Below, piece after piece: positions 42,061 through 55,302 of a DNA stretch of 64,000 nt (its first letter is position 1; every line of letters begins with the position of its first letter). This stretch comes from Bactericera cockerelli (lineage: Eukaryota > Arthropoda > Insecta > Hemiptera > Triozidae), in assembly GCA_024516035.1 (NCBI GenBank), contig CM044957.1, positions 22,608,570-22,672,569 on the forward strand. The letters are read 5' to 3'. Both the position numbers and the translations under genes were made by a program. The notes below the pieces were generated by a model. That model was not told where the DNA came from and did no database searches. It saw only the letters and a program-made list of their open reading frames with translations.

Positions 42061-44845
42061 AATAGAAAGAAATACATTTATTTATTATTGAATACAATAG
42101 AGGGGTGAAAAATTGTTTGTAACGAAATTTATGGTGTAATAATTATATTGGCTCACCATAAAAAATCCTCGAATTTTCAAGTTCAAGTATCAAAAACTCC
42201 TACAAGTGCAATAAAACTGCAAGATTTTCTTTTTAGATATAATAGATAACACTTCAAAGTATTAGAAAAAGTTACCAAATCTGCTTGATCAAGGTATATT
42301 CTCTAACTTTTTTTCCATTGTTTCGAAAAAAAATCGTTCATTTAAGACAGAAGAGGGTCAAGTTGAACGTCCCGAAAAACACACTTAAAATAATAAATTA
42401 GAAAAACAAATTACACATACGTTATGCCGATGTCCTCCTCATTAAATATAAACCATCACTACTATCAATAAATAACTGATAGACCTAAAATTTCATTAAT
42501 TTCAAATCAGACATGAAAGCAGCTGTATGTTGTGACGTAGTTGACAAGTCACGTACTTCAAGCTCATGACTACCAATAGTTCAAAATATTCTTTGGGTTT
42601 ATCACAATTTTTCTGAATACATTACTTAAAAAATATTTAGATTAGTCTCTTTTTTCGAGGGTTTTCGCACTTTTGAAGCAAATACCCAGTGCGCTACTCA
42701 AGAACGGTCATCAATTTTCGATCATTCAAATAAAGCTCAACTTTTCCTAAAATTTGTATCTTTTAGTTATCAGGCGTCATTCAAATTTCGAGGCAAAATA
42801 TCCATTTAGGCCCCAAAACGTGAAATTTAAGTGTCACCATCCATATTTTCGTCCTGACCCGGAGTTAACAACAAATCTAATAGAATTAATAGGTGTATCT
42901 CATGTAATTTATGTACTCCATCTCAATAACTTTAAGAAAAATATGGAATTGCCCACAACGATACCATCTATAATTTTAAAGTTGTCCCACCCACCTACTG
43001 TTCCGGTTAGACCTTTTTCTTCTTTTTTGTTTGTGAAAATAAACAATTCTTAAAATATAGAATTTTATAGGTTTGTATCTTTGTTTTATGTATTCTAATG
43101 TTTTTAGAATAGCATTTTCCTGGAGGTAATACCCAGAGTTCTCCGTGTAGGACTTTAATGGAATGGCCCTACCTATATTTTTTTCGTCAATGCAATACTT
43201 TTTCGGCTGAAACCTAAACATCACACCTTATACTAAAAACTACTCGCCCACTTGATTTCAATATTGTCATTTTTGTATTCAAAGCAAGTACAGGTGAGTA
43301 TGTAACTTTATGCATATTATGGATAGAACAAGCTTTCACCTTCAAGCTGGAGCACGCGAGGAATTCATTTGGTTTAGTTCTTCCAACATTTTTGAACGCT
43401 TGTTGAAAATGATGAAATTAAATAATGTAAACTGGGCAAACTTCATGAGTTTTATTAGAAAATAATTTCAACCTGTTAAAACAAACAAGGATATTTTCAA
43501 CAAATGACTCAACACAAAATGTGGATGAAAAATATAAAGTCGATCATGAAAACCTGGAAGCTTAGGATATACATTTGATGAATGAATGAATCAGGCAATG
43601 GAAATGCCGGATTTAGTAAGAACAGAAGCTATAGCAATGAAAGAAAGATGCATCAAGCATTTTTCGAAAAAATAAAGCTGGAGTTAATTCTAATCCGTTC
43701 ATTACTAGGAAATACAAAAAAATGTGGTTGGGTGCAAAAGCTACATTAAGACCGGCCATTATAAATAAAGCCACAAAATATGTTTACATAACCACAACAA
43801 AAAAAAAATCATTTACCCTTTAAGAATAGATAGAAGAAAATTAAATTTGTAAAGTATGCTTTAAAATTTAAATTTTCTGCAAGTTGCTGAAAAATGGCTG
43901 TAGATAATACAATGTTTAAATAAAAAACAAAGGTAATATTTATACTAGATACTATTTAGCTTGCGAAAAAATTCACCGTTCCGAGTTAGTCCTTGAAATT
44001 TGAAGATAAAAAATATACATAATTTCACCTAACTTACTTTGGGTACAAATTCACAACATAGTTCATGATGACCTGTTTCATTTGATCAGAGCATTTGAAC
44101 AGATTATTTTCGCTACTGGGAAACAAACTAGACTTCATCATTTCGACTCAGGGTAGTTACAGCAAACTTTAACGCGCACACTTCACAGCATTTGAAATAA
44201 AATTAAAACTACAAAATTGAAAACTTTTCAACTGAACTTAAAAAATATAAATGATAAAAAGATTTTCTTTAAAAAAAAAAACGAGAGAAATAATTAGTTT
44301 CCTAATTTTATTGTTGTTACTGAGTCAAGAGTGATTGAGATCAGACAGTGTGGCATCACACTATCACAGCCGGCGTACAACTGTGCTGAGCTCTTTTGTG
44401 TTGTGTTTATCATTTGCCAAATGTGTTGTGATTGCCGGGAGAGGAGGTGGGGGCATCACGCACTCTACGCCTGGTGAACCTATTAAATATTGTTCAAATA
44501 GATAAAAATGAATGTTGTGATTGTTCATGATGAAGGGTGCTGGTGGCGGGGCGATCAGCCAAGTCCACAAGTAAATAAAAATAAATGTACGTTATTCTAC
44601 CCCAACAGAACTATCTGGTCCCTTTTATCTAGCAGCTGTTCTGGGCTTCATTCTAGTAAGCTTACTCAGTCTCATAATTTTGAACTGCCAAACAAAACAC
44701 TCCGATTAGTTTATTAGAACGAATTTTGACGGTTAAGAGGAAGATTTTGGGATTTTGAGTGAGATGGCTTTCTGGAACAAGACCCTGGTCTTTTAATTGT
44801 GGTCAATAGTCCAAATGAGAAAAAAAATAAACTGGTGTGTGTGAC
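42061..44845. other. no recognised gene
   Basis: A 99-codon frame at 42754-43053 and a GC-richer patch at 44340-44570 were examined and not supported as genes. No repeat family named. Confidence 0.35.
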
Positions 44846-45715
44846 ACCGCATAACTTTCTTTTTCTCTCAAGAAGACGTCAATTCCGTCACTGGTGACTC
44901 AACAGTGACAGTAAGCTAAAAATGAATATCAAATTCTTTAGAAGCACCTCAAAATCATTGGATTTAACCTTTTGCACTCTGCAGCAATATTTTCAACGAC
45001 CTTCGATAAGGTCGATGTCATGTCTGAGCAGTCTGAGATCACAACAATAAAACCTGCTCCAAACCCCCATAAGGTCGTCGTGGTTTTTGGAATGAGGTCT
45101 ACTGCCTGAAAAAAAATAATGTTTTGTATACCAGGGTGAAGTTGGCCATTGATTTATAGATACTCGTAACAATACATGTCTGTGAAGCTAGTCAAATTAT
45201 TTATTTTTCAAAAAGTGAATCCAAAAAAGCGGGAGAAATCATTAAACACAAAAATCATCTCATGTCACCTCAGACATGACATCGACCTTATGTGCGGTAG
45301 TACAGGTTGTACTCTTGTCATGTGAGACATGACATCGACCTTATCTAAGGTCGAACTTTTTTTTACGTCGAGTTGTAGGAGGTTTCTAGTTTGTCATCTC
45401 ACAGATGCTTTCGAGTGCAAAAAGTTAATATGTCACAAACTCCATCTATGACGATTTGATGAATATTAAAAAAAAATTTGTCCAAGCGGGTATAAATTTC
45501 TATACTAAAGTTTAAGTCTATAATAGCTCTTACCGTTCTCGAGATATCGTGTTCACAGACGGACAGACGCACGAAACAATCCCCGAAAAGAACTTTTTTG
45601 CATTCTGAGAGACTATTATTTGTATTTCGTCCAGAAATTTGAAAAACTGGGTAGGTCAGATTTTCGACCAATATAATACTTTTCTTATTATAGGATAAGG
45701 AAACTAAAAATCCAT
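44846..45715. repeat. patchwork of dispersed repeats including AAGGTCGATGTCATGTC palindromic units
   Basis: It begins with the TGGTGTGTGTGACACCGC-type end. 45000-45030 (TTCGATAAGGTCGATGTCAT) is inverted relative to two tandem units near 45270 and 45325 (GACATGACATCGACCTTAT). 45540-45710 carries the family K/28.9-kb modules (GTTCTCGAGATATCGTGTTC, GAAAAACTGGGTAGGTCAG, TATAGGATAAGG). Confidence 0.65.
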
Positions 45716-47200
45716 GCATTCCTGATTAAAGGAAATCGCTTCACTTGAGTTGAAAAAAAGAGAGATCTGTGTTGTCAAATAATTGAGATTAGACTTTGGT
45801 ACACTTAATTTAGGTTTCAATTTATACTTTCTATTACTTATAAGAAGGTATAGATAGAAAGTCTTGTTTTTAGGGTTTTGTTCCTTATAGAAAGGAAAAA
45901 AAATGGAATCACCTAAAATTGTCGATAGTCAGTTTTTCTAGTATTTATTTACTTATCTAAGAATAAGAATTTATAAAACAATGTAAACGAGCAACGTTTG
46001 AAATTGACGGAAATTAATTTCTAAGAAATAATAGCACTATGACATCAACATCACACAAAACTAAGCATACATGAAGTACACAAGATAGTGAATGCTCCTT
46101 CTTCGTCTTGTGATAGTGGTGTATGCATGTATGCTCCTTCTTCGTCTTGTTCTATCTTCTCAATTCACCAATGATGAATTATTATTACCGAAATATTGCC
46201 AACTTAGTCTTGTAATCTCATTAATTTGAAATTTCAACAAAGAAGAAAAATATGGTGCATCTTTCATGTAAGAAGTAATTTATTTTCAACAAAAAGAAGT
46301 TTATTCCCTCCCGCCCACCTTCGCCTCCATACTTTGGAATACGCCTCAAACGTATTGGACCAATGGTTGCGAAATATTAGACATTTGAGAAGTAAACGAG
46401 TAGAAGCAGCCATGCCTCGTTAACATTAAAAAAATCTGGTGTAAACATCACACGGCTTTCCTTATCATATAAGTAATGGGAACAGGACCAAAAGCCACCG
46501 ATGACTCACAGGCACAGGTAACAGTTAACTAAAAATTAATGACAAATTCGTAATCAGCACTTCAAAATCATTAGATTTCATATGTCACAACCCCCATCTA
46601 CGATAATTAATAAAATAAACTGGTGTGAACATCACACGACTTTCTATTACAGTTTATAAAAACCATGCGTGTGTTTTATTTCATGACTTATGAGAAAAAA
46701 GTCTTTAAAATGCAGTAGTCTGTTACTGGGGAAATAGTGTGACTAGGTAATAATAAAATTTCTCAAAGAAATGTTGAATGTTTTAATTTAAAGTTTTACT
46801 TACAATCTGCCAACAAAATAAGTGCTCTTCCATCAGCATTTATTCATGTATTTCGGGTCTTCGGACATTATGTAGGAGGTTCCAAACTAGCTTTCTCAAA
46901 TGATCGCAGTTCATCTCACTCTCACTTCACAATCCTTATCTCATCAATACTCATCACGTAAGTAATTATTTTATAAAATTATAAAAATCCATACCAACGA
47001 AGACCGATTGAGAGGTTACAAGCAGTACCATTATAAAATTACCAAAATATGTATCAATTGTTGATTTTTTAACCTTGTTGAAATACAGGGCATCCATTAA
47101 GTCTCACCCAGGGCTGGGTTTTTCAAAAACGACTTAAAATATCAAAAAACGCAAAAACCCGTATTTTTTTGTCACCAGAGGCGGAATCTGACTTCTTTTC
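45716..47200. other. repeat fragments, no gene
   Basis: 46435-46640 holds two further TGGTGTgaacATCACACG-type ends. A short tandem duplication of ATGCTCCTTCTTCGTCTTGT lies at 46091-46150. Nothing coding. Confidence 0.4.
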
Positions 47201-47503
47201 TAGTGATAAGGAAAGTCGTCTGGTGTCACAGCAAATTATTTCTTCATATGAACAAAACCCTCTTTTTAGGGTTTTCCTTCAAATATGCACTACAGGATCC
47301 GCAGCTTCCAACTATGTTTACATTCAGAATATTCAATCACATGCATGGATGTTTTCATGATGAGTAATATAAAACAATGTTAACGCGCCAAAGTCGCTGT
47401 ATTTTAAGAACTTGATAAAAATTACGAATGATTTACCTGCATTTCCTCTTCGTTCGTTCAGCTAGTTCCTTTTCTAAATCTTTCATTAATTTTCTTTCGG
47501 TCA

Positions 47504-47740
47504 GCAAAATTAATATACTACTAGTCATTAAGCCCATCTCAAATGAAAACAAGAAGAACACTGATCTGATCCCCAAAATAAAGATTTTGCAGGATAAAGT
47601 CAAGAGACACCGTAATACTTTGCAGTCAATGTACTCAGTTCTACTCCGTGACAGTGGCATGAGGCATCACTCTCATGGAATTCGATATCTCTCTTTTGTT
47701 TTGGAGAAAATGTTCAACCAGAAAGTTGACAAATTTCAGG
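47504..47740 (+). CDS. unidentified exon-like ORF fragment
   Basis: An open frame (part of 47428-47766) that I do not recognise. The part with coding character runs from a possible acceptor TTTCTTTCGGTCAG to CAG|GTAACC. It encodes IKILQDKVKRHRNTLQSMYS, VLLRDSGMRHHSHGIRYLSF and VLEKMFNQKVDKFQ, rich in Lys/Arg/His and probably helical. It sits between 19-base direct repeats at 47243-47261 and 47957-47975. It could be a captured gene fragment, a lone exon of a larger gene, or chance. Confidence 0.35.
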
Positions 47741-47975
47741 TAACCATGATATCCACTGAACAATAGAGATCTGACAACACAATGCGCAGGATTTGAAATG
47801 AAATGAACGGAGCGGACTCATAAGCAACGCACCGTAGTGTTTCCAAGGCCACTTTCGCGATTCGGACAGTAATTCATATATTTTTATTTTTTTTTGGTGA
47901 AATATCGCCGTACGGTGTACGCCGTACGGAAAAGGGCTCGTTAATAGGGTTTATTTTTCATATGAACAAAACCCT

Positions 47976-49223
47976 AAAAAAACCTACCAAGCAATTTCGC
48001 TGAATATCTCTTTCATCCAACAGTTGTGCTTGGTGCAATTATTATGAGGATGGGAATTGGGGATCCTATGAAATCATGCATTACTAGACCAGCGCTGTAA
48101 AAGTTGAACCACCAAAGTATGGTTTAGGATCAAGCAAGCTTTGGCTTTTCTTTCACACATTGGTAGTTCTAATAGAGAAGTGCCAATCATTTTTCAAAAA
48201 GAGCTAATGCTGAACATGGAACACTTCAACAATTGATCACACGTCGATACTTCAGTTTACAATAAAATTATATTTATCGATGAAATTAAGGTAATAAATC
48301 AACTTATAAGTGATAAGACCCTTAACATTAATTTTATTATTTACAGTTCAGAGCATAAGTGAGTCAGAAAATATTAAAGTTTTAATTTATTGAATATATT
48401 TGGCATACTTATACATTGTAATTCGAATTTGCTTCATGCATTGGAGAAATGTGTCTATTATAAGACCATCAGTGACCAACTGACCACATCTAAAAACAAA
48501 AGTCATAACCAGAAAATGGCCTATTTACATAAGTGACTCACTTTCACACCGAATAAATAAACTCCTGAAATAGGGAGTTAAGTTTTCCGATTTTGTATTT
48601 AAACCAGATACTTGTAATCATTTTATATTATTTTTTGCAAAAAATCAGTTTTTTAAAGCCTCCATTACAATGGTAATAAGAAAGCAGTGTCAATCACAAC
48701 ATGTACAAAATTTCCTAGCCTAGGGGCTATCTACTCGCCAAAACTTGAGTATATTGAATACTATAGTCAGTCTAATCTCAAATAAAGCAATTGTGTATAA
48801 TTCATATTGACACTGTATGAAATAGAGAGGTACTTGACTAAGAATGAAAAATCTTCGCCGGTAAGGTATAGTATACAGGGTGAGTATGAAGTCTCTAAAC
48901 ACCCAGCACAGCTAGCTGTTGAATGGATGTAGTTAGTTTTTCGCAAGGTCTAGTGGTAGTTATTCACATTCACATCAAAAAAGTTTTATATTTCTATCAA
49001 TCACAGTTCTTGAGATACAGGAGTTAAACACTACCCTGAAAATATAAAATGTAGGAGCAACAAATCTTTGACCCAATGCATTGACATTTCCTCGTAATGC
49101 GCGTATGTGACGTCCACTATCCAATCTGTCCAAACAGAACAGTGAGAACTTGTACAAGTGCACGATTTTTTATTTATTTATTTTATCTCTCTCACCTTTT
49201 TCTTTCTTTGTTTTACTCCTATA
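47976..49223. other. no recognised gene or repeat
   Basis: AT-rich DNA without recognisable features. Confidence 0.35.
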
Positions 49224-49921
49224 CAGGGTGATCGAAACCACCCAGCCACTATCTTTTACTCGAGAACGGTTTGAGTTAGGATCTTGAAACAAAAAATTGG
49301 TCTCCAATACGAAGTCTGAAGTTTTATGGGAAAATATTTTGAACCTCCGCCCACCGCCCCTAAGGGCGTTTTCAGGGGGGCACATGTCCGTTTCTCCCGA
49401 ATTTTAAATGGAATGCATATTTTTTTATTTTACATTCAATACATGCTAAGCAAGTTAGTAACACTAGTAAAAAGAAAAAAAATATTCCTTGGTTCGAGTC
49501 CCGAAAAAACACGGTTTTTAGATGAAATTAGACCCAGGTTGCGGAAGTCATTACGGGCACCTGGTAAACGTTGTGAATAAACTAAAAATGTCAAAAAATA
49601 GGTAAAGTTCTCTTCTTTAATTTGATGTACTTACTTTTATTCTTTAAGGAAGTCATAGGTCCTTAAATTGGTCATAAACTTTTTTCAGGTTCAAAAGACC
49701 AAAAGTCCAGAAATTTAAATTCGACTCCCTATTTTTTTTTCTTTCAATAAATAAAAGAAGAAAATAATTAGCATACAATGCAAAAAAAATTAACTCTCTG
49801 CGATTTTTTCCCTTAAAATGGCAGACGAATAACGTCTGAAATGCGTTCATTTCCGTGCGCGTGAGTCATGACACGAGTCCGTGCCTGAAATTTGTATGCA
49901 CGATGTAGGTAACTCACCTCT

Positions 49922-50225
49922 ACAGATGTTCAAAAACACCACCCTCTGCTGCAATACATTTCCTGAGTCTGCCAGGATAGGTGGCATGAACTCTCTTTAG
50001 CTCCTCAGGTGTGATGTTGCGGCAGATCCCAATGATGCGCACCTTCATCTTTTCCACATCTGTTGGACTGGTTTGGTATGCTCGATCTTTCACCTTTCAC
50101 CACAAGTAAAAATCCATGACGGTAAGGTCCAGGGTGCTGCGGGGATAAGAGTTTGGTCCTCCTCTACCGATCCATTTCTGAGGGAACAAGCGATTAAGTT
50201 GTTCTCGCACCCTCAGATAAAAATG
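49922..50225 (-). pseudogene. mariner-type transposase C-terminal fragment, left arm copy
   Basis: The - strand encodes LNRLFPQKWIGRGGPNSYPR, TLDLTVMDFYL and a frame with CRNITPEELKRVHATYPGRL-like content, ending near 49922. It holds the segment between the second and third catalytic acidic positions (typically 'WIGRGGP...PRSPDLTPLDFFLWG') and the tail. It is frame-disrupted near TTTCACCTTTCACC. Confidence 0.8.
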
Positions 50226-50571
50226 AGGTATAATTTAAACTAGTCACTTGATCCTGGGCAGATACCTCTTAATACAGAGAGATATGAAAAGGATGGAAAT
50301 TACTCTCCTTTAGTATTTGCTCAACGCACGTGTAAGGAATGACCCCATCTCTTGCTATATCTCGGATGCTGACTTCAGGGTTTACAGTAGCACCAGAACG
50401 AAAATTAATAATATTATCATCAGTTGTCGTTCTTTTTCTAATTTTGTAGAGGTGAGTTACTTACATCGTACATACAAGCTTCAGGCACGGACTCGTGCCA
50501 TGACTTACGCGTATGAAAATGAACGCATTACAGAGGTTATCGCAGAAAGTTCAATTTTTCGTCTGCCCCCA

Positions 50572-50786
50572 CCCTCGACCTCACCGTCATGGATTTTTAC
50601 CTGTGGGGAAAGGTGAAAGATCTAGCATACCAAACCAGTCCAACAGATGTGGAAAAGATGAAGGTGCGCATCATTGGGATCTGCCGCAACATCACACCTG
50701 AGGAGCTAGAGAGAGTTCATGCCACCTATCCTGGCAGACTCAGGAAATGTATTGCAGTAGAGGGTGGTGTTTTTGAACATCTGTAG
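50572..50786 (+). pseudogene. mariner-type transposase C-terminal fragment, right arm copy
   Basis: Open from LDLTVMDFYLWGKVKDLAY through EKMKVRIIGICRNITPEELE to GGVFEHL and a stop at 50784-50786. This is the same tail as the left-arm copy but undisrupted. No N-terminal domain or first catalytic Asp is present, so it is not functional on its own. Confidence 0.85.
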
Positions 50787-51478
50787 AGGTGAGTTACCTA
50801 CATCGTGCATACAAATTTCAGGCACGGACTCGTGTCATGACTCACGCGCACGGAAATGAACGCATTTTAGACGTTATTCGTCTGCCATTTTAAGGGAAAA
50901 AATCGCAGAGAGTTAATTTTTTTGCATTGTATGCTAATTATTTTTTTCTTTTATGTGAAAGAAAAAAAAATAGGGAGTCGAATTTAAATTTCTGGACTTT
51001 TGGTCTTTTGAACCTGAAAAAAGTTTATGACCAATTTCAGGACCTATGACTTCCTTAAAGAATAAAAGTAAGTACATCAAATTAAAGAAGAGAACTTTAC
51101 CTATTTTTTGACATTTTTAGTTTATTCACAACGTTTACCGGGTGCCCGTAATGACTTCCGCAACCTGGGTCTATTTTCATCTAAAAACCGTGTTTTTTCG
51201 GGACTCGAACCAAGGAATATTTTTTTTCTTTTTACTAGTGTTACTAACTTGCTTAGCATGTTTTGAATGTAAAATAAAAAAATATGCATTCCATTTAAAA
51301 TTCGGGAGAAACGGACATGTGCCCCCCTGAAAACGCCCTTAGGGGCGGTGGGCGGAGGTTCAAAATATTTTCCCATAAAACTTCAGACTTCGTATTGGGG
51401 ACCAATTTTTTGTTTCAAGATCCTAACTCAAACCGTTCTCGAGAAAAAGATAGTGGCTGGGTGGTTTCGATCACCCTG

Positions 51479-52499
51479 TATATCTAATCGTGACGTTGTA
51501 TTTATACATTTATGTATTTCACGTACATTGTACAGTAAAAAATAAAATTGAAATTAAAATTGACTGACAATCTTACTGACGTACCTGATGATTATATTAC
51601 GCACAAGGCAGCAAAAATAGATACTGTGTCAGAAATAGCGCACTAGAAAGACAGAATGACTTTTATTTGAAAACTTTTTTTCTTTCATTCTATTTGCACG
51701 TTTTATTCGAAGTGGTAAGGTGAGTAAGGTCCCAAGTCTGCTCATATGCTGATCCAGGTAACACGGAGATCCGTTTGGATGATTCAGAGACATTCCCCAA
51801 TGCATAATTTTTTCCTCCTATGTAATTTGACTAGGTACATAATAGTTGATTTGTTAGCCGGCACTATAATTATCAAATGGGTTCTATAAATATTTAACGG
51901 GACAAGTCCGCGATGTACATATTATAGAGACAAGTATTACATGATAAAGTACAAGACAATGAAATACAAACAAGGAATTAACAACAACGATAAGTTACAG
52001 TTTAAACCACTGAGATCATATTTAAAATAAATGGGTTCCCTAGATTTTTGCTTGAAAGCAAACATCATGCCCGCCGGCCGTATCATTCTGTGTGATTACT
52101 GATGCTCCAGGTTCCACTTCAACTCAAGTCAACACACATGACAGCATGACACACATGTGTAGCATGAGGCATGACCTACATGCCCGCCCCCTCTCCCTAC
52201 CCCTCACCACCCCCTACCCTTTGTCCGTACATCAGCTGACTTCTTTATAACAAGTTTGTTTTGGTCCTTCGCAAATCATGACCAAGTCAATTGTCTGCAG
52301 CTGATATGATATCAGACATTTAACCTTATACTGGGTGATTATTTTTGCAAAACGCACGACTGTCCCGACACTCACACGTTACAATGACTAGTGGTAATGA
52401 ACGCTGTGTAAAAATATTCTCAGCAATTTGCTTTTTTTATGACCCAACTTAAACATTAAGGAGTCCTATCTAATATCATCATTCAACTGGTGCTTCAGT
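51479..52499. other. no recognised gene
   Basis: It contains a pyrimidine-rich CCC-rich patch (52185-52225) without coding features. Confidence 0.35.
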
Positions 52500-53200
52500 T
52501 TAACATTATTAGATAGAACAGAGAGTCTGTGTGTATGTTTGACCAAGAAACCTGAATTTTGCACTTCAAAGGTCCGTTTGGAATGTTTGGATCAGGGAAT
52601 TCTTTTAGGCTAGGATATCTCCCGAGGGTTAAGCTACACGGAGTAACAACAAAAAATGAGAGGTGACACAAAAAATCTTCACTTGAACTAAATGACATTT
52701 TTTTCAAAATTTTAAGAAATGACCTAATAACTATAAACCAAGAAAAGTTTAGGTAAGGGTTTGAGCTTTCATTTGACAAATCGATTGCGAAATTTTGATG
52801 AGCCGTTCGCGTTCTTTAGCTACGCTGAGTAATTTAAAAATGGATGGGTGACACAAAAAATATTCACGATTTTTTTTTTTTTTTTTCCTAAATGACAATT
52901 TTTCTCGAAATTTGTGACGACCTATCAACTCAAAGCGAGAAAGTTTTAGGCAAGGGTCTGAGCTTTCATTTGACACATCGATGGCAAAATTCTGATGGGC
53001 CGTTCTTGTGTGCGTGTGTGTGTGAGGGTGTTTGTAAACATATAGGAGACATTACTTTAAATTCATCAACTTTGCACTGGCGGTTCTGGTGATACAGACC
53101 ATGCGCCTGACCACTAACGTTTTACTTAAACGCTTATATCTCGTGAACGAATCACGCGGAAGTATTGTGTCCATAATTGTTAGTGTATTTTAGTTATAAC
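52500..53200. repeat. dispersed repeat family H body (two partial tandem copies) and family A fragment
   Basis: The module GTTTGAGCTTTCATTTGACA followed by an ATCGAT..GCGAAATTTTGATG..GCCGTTC segment occurs at about 52760 and again at about 52965, with intervening ATGGATGGGTGACACAAAAA. 53095-53190 is a short family A copy in reverse (GACCATGCGCCTGACCACTA to TCCATAATTGTTAGTG). Confidence 0.7.
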
Positions 53201-55300
53201 AAAAAAGTAGAGTGAATACAAAGACCTGCTTCCACAGAAGCTTCTTATTTCTCACAAAACCCCAGTCTCGAATGACCTTGATGTTAAAGAGACGTGATTC
53301 CATAATCAGTTGAGTCGGTCACTTTTCTCAGTTTACCTACAATGTTTATCCGGGTACCGGGTAGCATAACACAAAGTTCATGACATGTCCTTGCCTTGCA
53401 GTAGTGCAACATGAAAACATATGAAATGAATTTTGAAGAGGAAGTAAAGAGTGAAAATTTGCTACGAGAATTTGTCAGTGGCGGATACAAAAGATTTGTT
53501 AACCGAACCCAATGAAGTTCTGACTTAGGTACTGGACGATTAGGTTTTCGTTTGTCTTGTCTATCATTTCCGCAATAACTCTCGACCGGATTCTTCAAAA
53601 TTATTGAAATCTTAATATATCAATGAGAAATATGGGTGGCTTTGTATCTTGGTAGGTAGGGTCCGATTTCGTAATTATTATTATTATTTTTTAATTAAGA
53701 ACATAACATTGTTTACAAAATTACATTGTTTATTTGTGTACGAGTATTTGATAGCCATAATAATGAAGTGAGAAAAAGTAATGTATGAAATCAACTATTC
53801 ATACACAACTACCAACTAGTAACTTAATGATACTAGCACTGATAGTTGTGTATGAATTTTTTTTATTTTTCTTTCACCAGCACGGCCATGCCTCGGTGAA
53901 CGCACCGCACGGAAGGTCTAGACGCAACGCGTCTAGTTCTTTATACTCTTTTTTACTTTCCCTATCCTATAGAAAGGAAAGTAATGGAATCACCCAAAAA
54001 AAACTATATAGAAGACGAAAATTTGTATGAAGCACCAGCGTAGGTTAATGCCTGTGGGCCGGCGAGAAGGTTTTTTACCGTCTAAAAACCTCTTCTTAGT
54101 TATGTTTTGTTTTATGTTACCCTGGGACCGCCGTGTGGCATTACTTCAGGGAGTTCTTTATAATCTGGTAATGCCGTAAAATAGTTTTAGTTCTAAAATT
54201 ATTAAAAATCTGATAGTTACCAAAATATGAAGTTATTCCCTAATATGAACTTCGTATAGTGAGCTCTGATCAGTGTGAACAACATAGTAGCAATACTAAC
54301 TTAATGATACTAGCACTGATGTAGTCTAAGGAAGGATGTAACGAGAAAAGGAATGGGGGAGGGGGGGTCATAATTCTCATTATTTACCAGGAACAGATTC
54401 CATCTTCATCTCTATAATAACTATTTCCTGAACTCAGAGGAAGAAGTAAATATTTACATCACCACATTTAAAAAATATTTACATAATCATGATGTTCAAG
54501 CACACTAATAACTTGCATTTAACACAAAGCACACATACCAGTTAGATCAAAAGACACCATTTCGTACAATCTAATTCAAATTTAACAAAGTCTAAATTTA
54601 GATTCCAAAAGAACAAATTCTAAGCTAAAAAAGACATTACAAGATTGCTCTAGTAAAAACTGCTAGTGCCAAACAAAAAATGTTTAGTGAACACAGGTCA
54701 GGGTCCATTTTCGGAATAATTGGGAAAAGCGGTAATGCATGATTACAGCATGAGATAAGATATTACTTTGAATTTTTCACAATAATTGGCTTCTAAATGT
54801 AGTAACAAACTTCAATATTATTTTCTCAAATCTACTAACTAGCTTCAATATGTTTTTCTATTTCCAAGATCCTAGATGATTTTAATCTTTAGATCTTCTA
54901 TGAAGCATTAATTTAATACTAAAAATTGGTGACCATGAGTGCGCAAGGATACCATTGAATATCTCTCTGATGCTAAGGTATCTATCACAAGGATAACTCA
55001 ATAACCTTCTCCGAAGTCGCAGGCGGCAAGCAGTCTGGTGGAAGTCCCTGACTTGTGCTATGTTAGGTGAAGGATTAGATGTGATAAGGGAAAATTTGTA
55101 CATTCAGATGTAAGGTAAAAACAACACTAGTACATAACACTCACACAATGCTACCTGTTTATTTTTTGGTGTGGGTGAGCAAGCGACGTTTTCTCTTCGC
55201 CTGTGGTGGATAGAGCCCGGACTAACTTAATCAGTCTAAAAATAAATAAACCAAAAGAACAAGTTCGGTGTTAATAGGGTTGTTCAGATTTGTCTTTATA
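53201..55300. other. no recognised gene; one repeat end near 53.95 kb
   Basis: TTACTTTCCCTATCCTATAG at about 53951 matches the terminal module seen at 28975, 45675 and 17572. A 104-codon - strand frame (53284-53598) has no recognisable domain. Confidence 0.35.
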
Positions 55301-55302
55301 TA

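Larger units (their letters stand above)
49224..51478. mobile_element. 2.26-kb mariner-type fold-back element with about 900-bp arms
   Basis: The element is bounded by TA on both sides and ends CAGGGTGATCGAAACCACCC / its complement. Left arm 49224-50134 and right arm 50572-51478 are inverted copies at high identity. The two copies of a meaningless 84-codon frame at 49326-49580 and 51122-51376 differ at only two residues. The arms include transposase 3' segments, so the element is a partial inverted duplication of a mariner. Confidence 0.92.

Noticed and set aside
42754..43053. A 99-codon ORF
   Set aside because: No family resemblance and AT-rich, low-complexity composition.
44364..44570. Pro-rich - strand frame as a possible TSC22-family first exon
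   Set aside because: It has an ATG and a Pro-rich stretch, but no canonical donor in the phase required by the 52-nt exon.
49326..49580. An 84-codon ORF conserved at 49326 and 51122 as a gene
   Set aside because: It is conserved because it lies in the two arms of one fold-back transposon. It has no recognisable domain and is not in the transposase frame.
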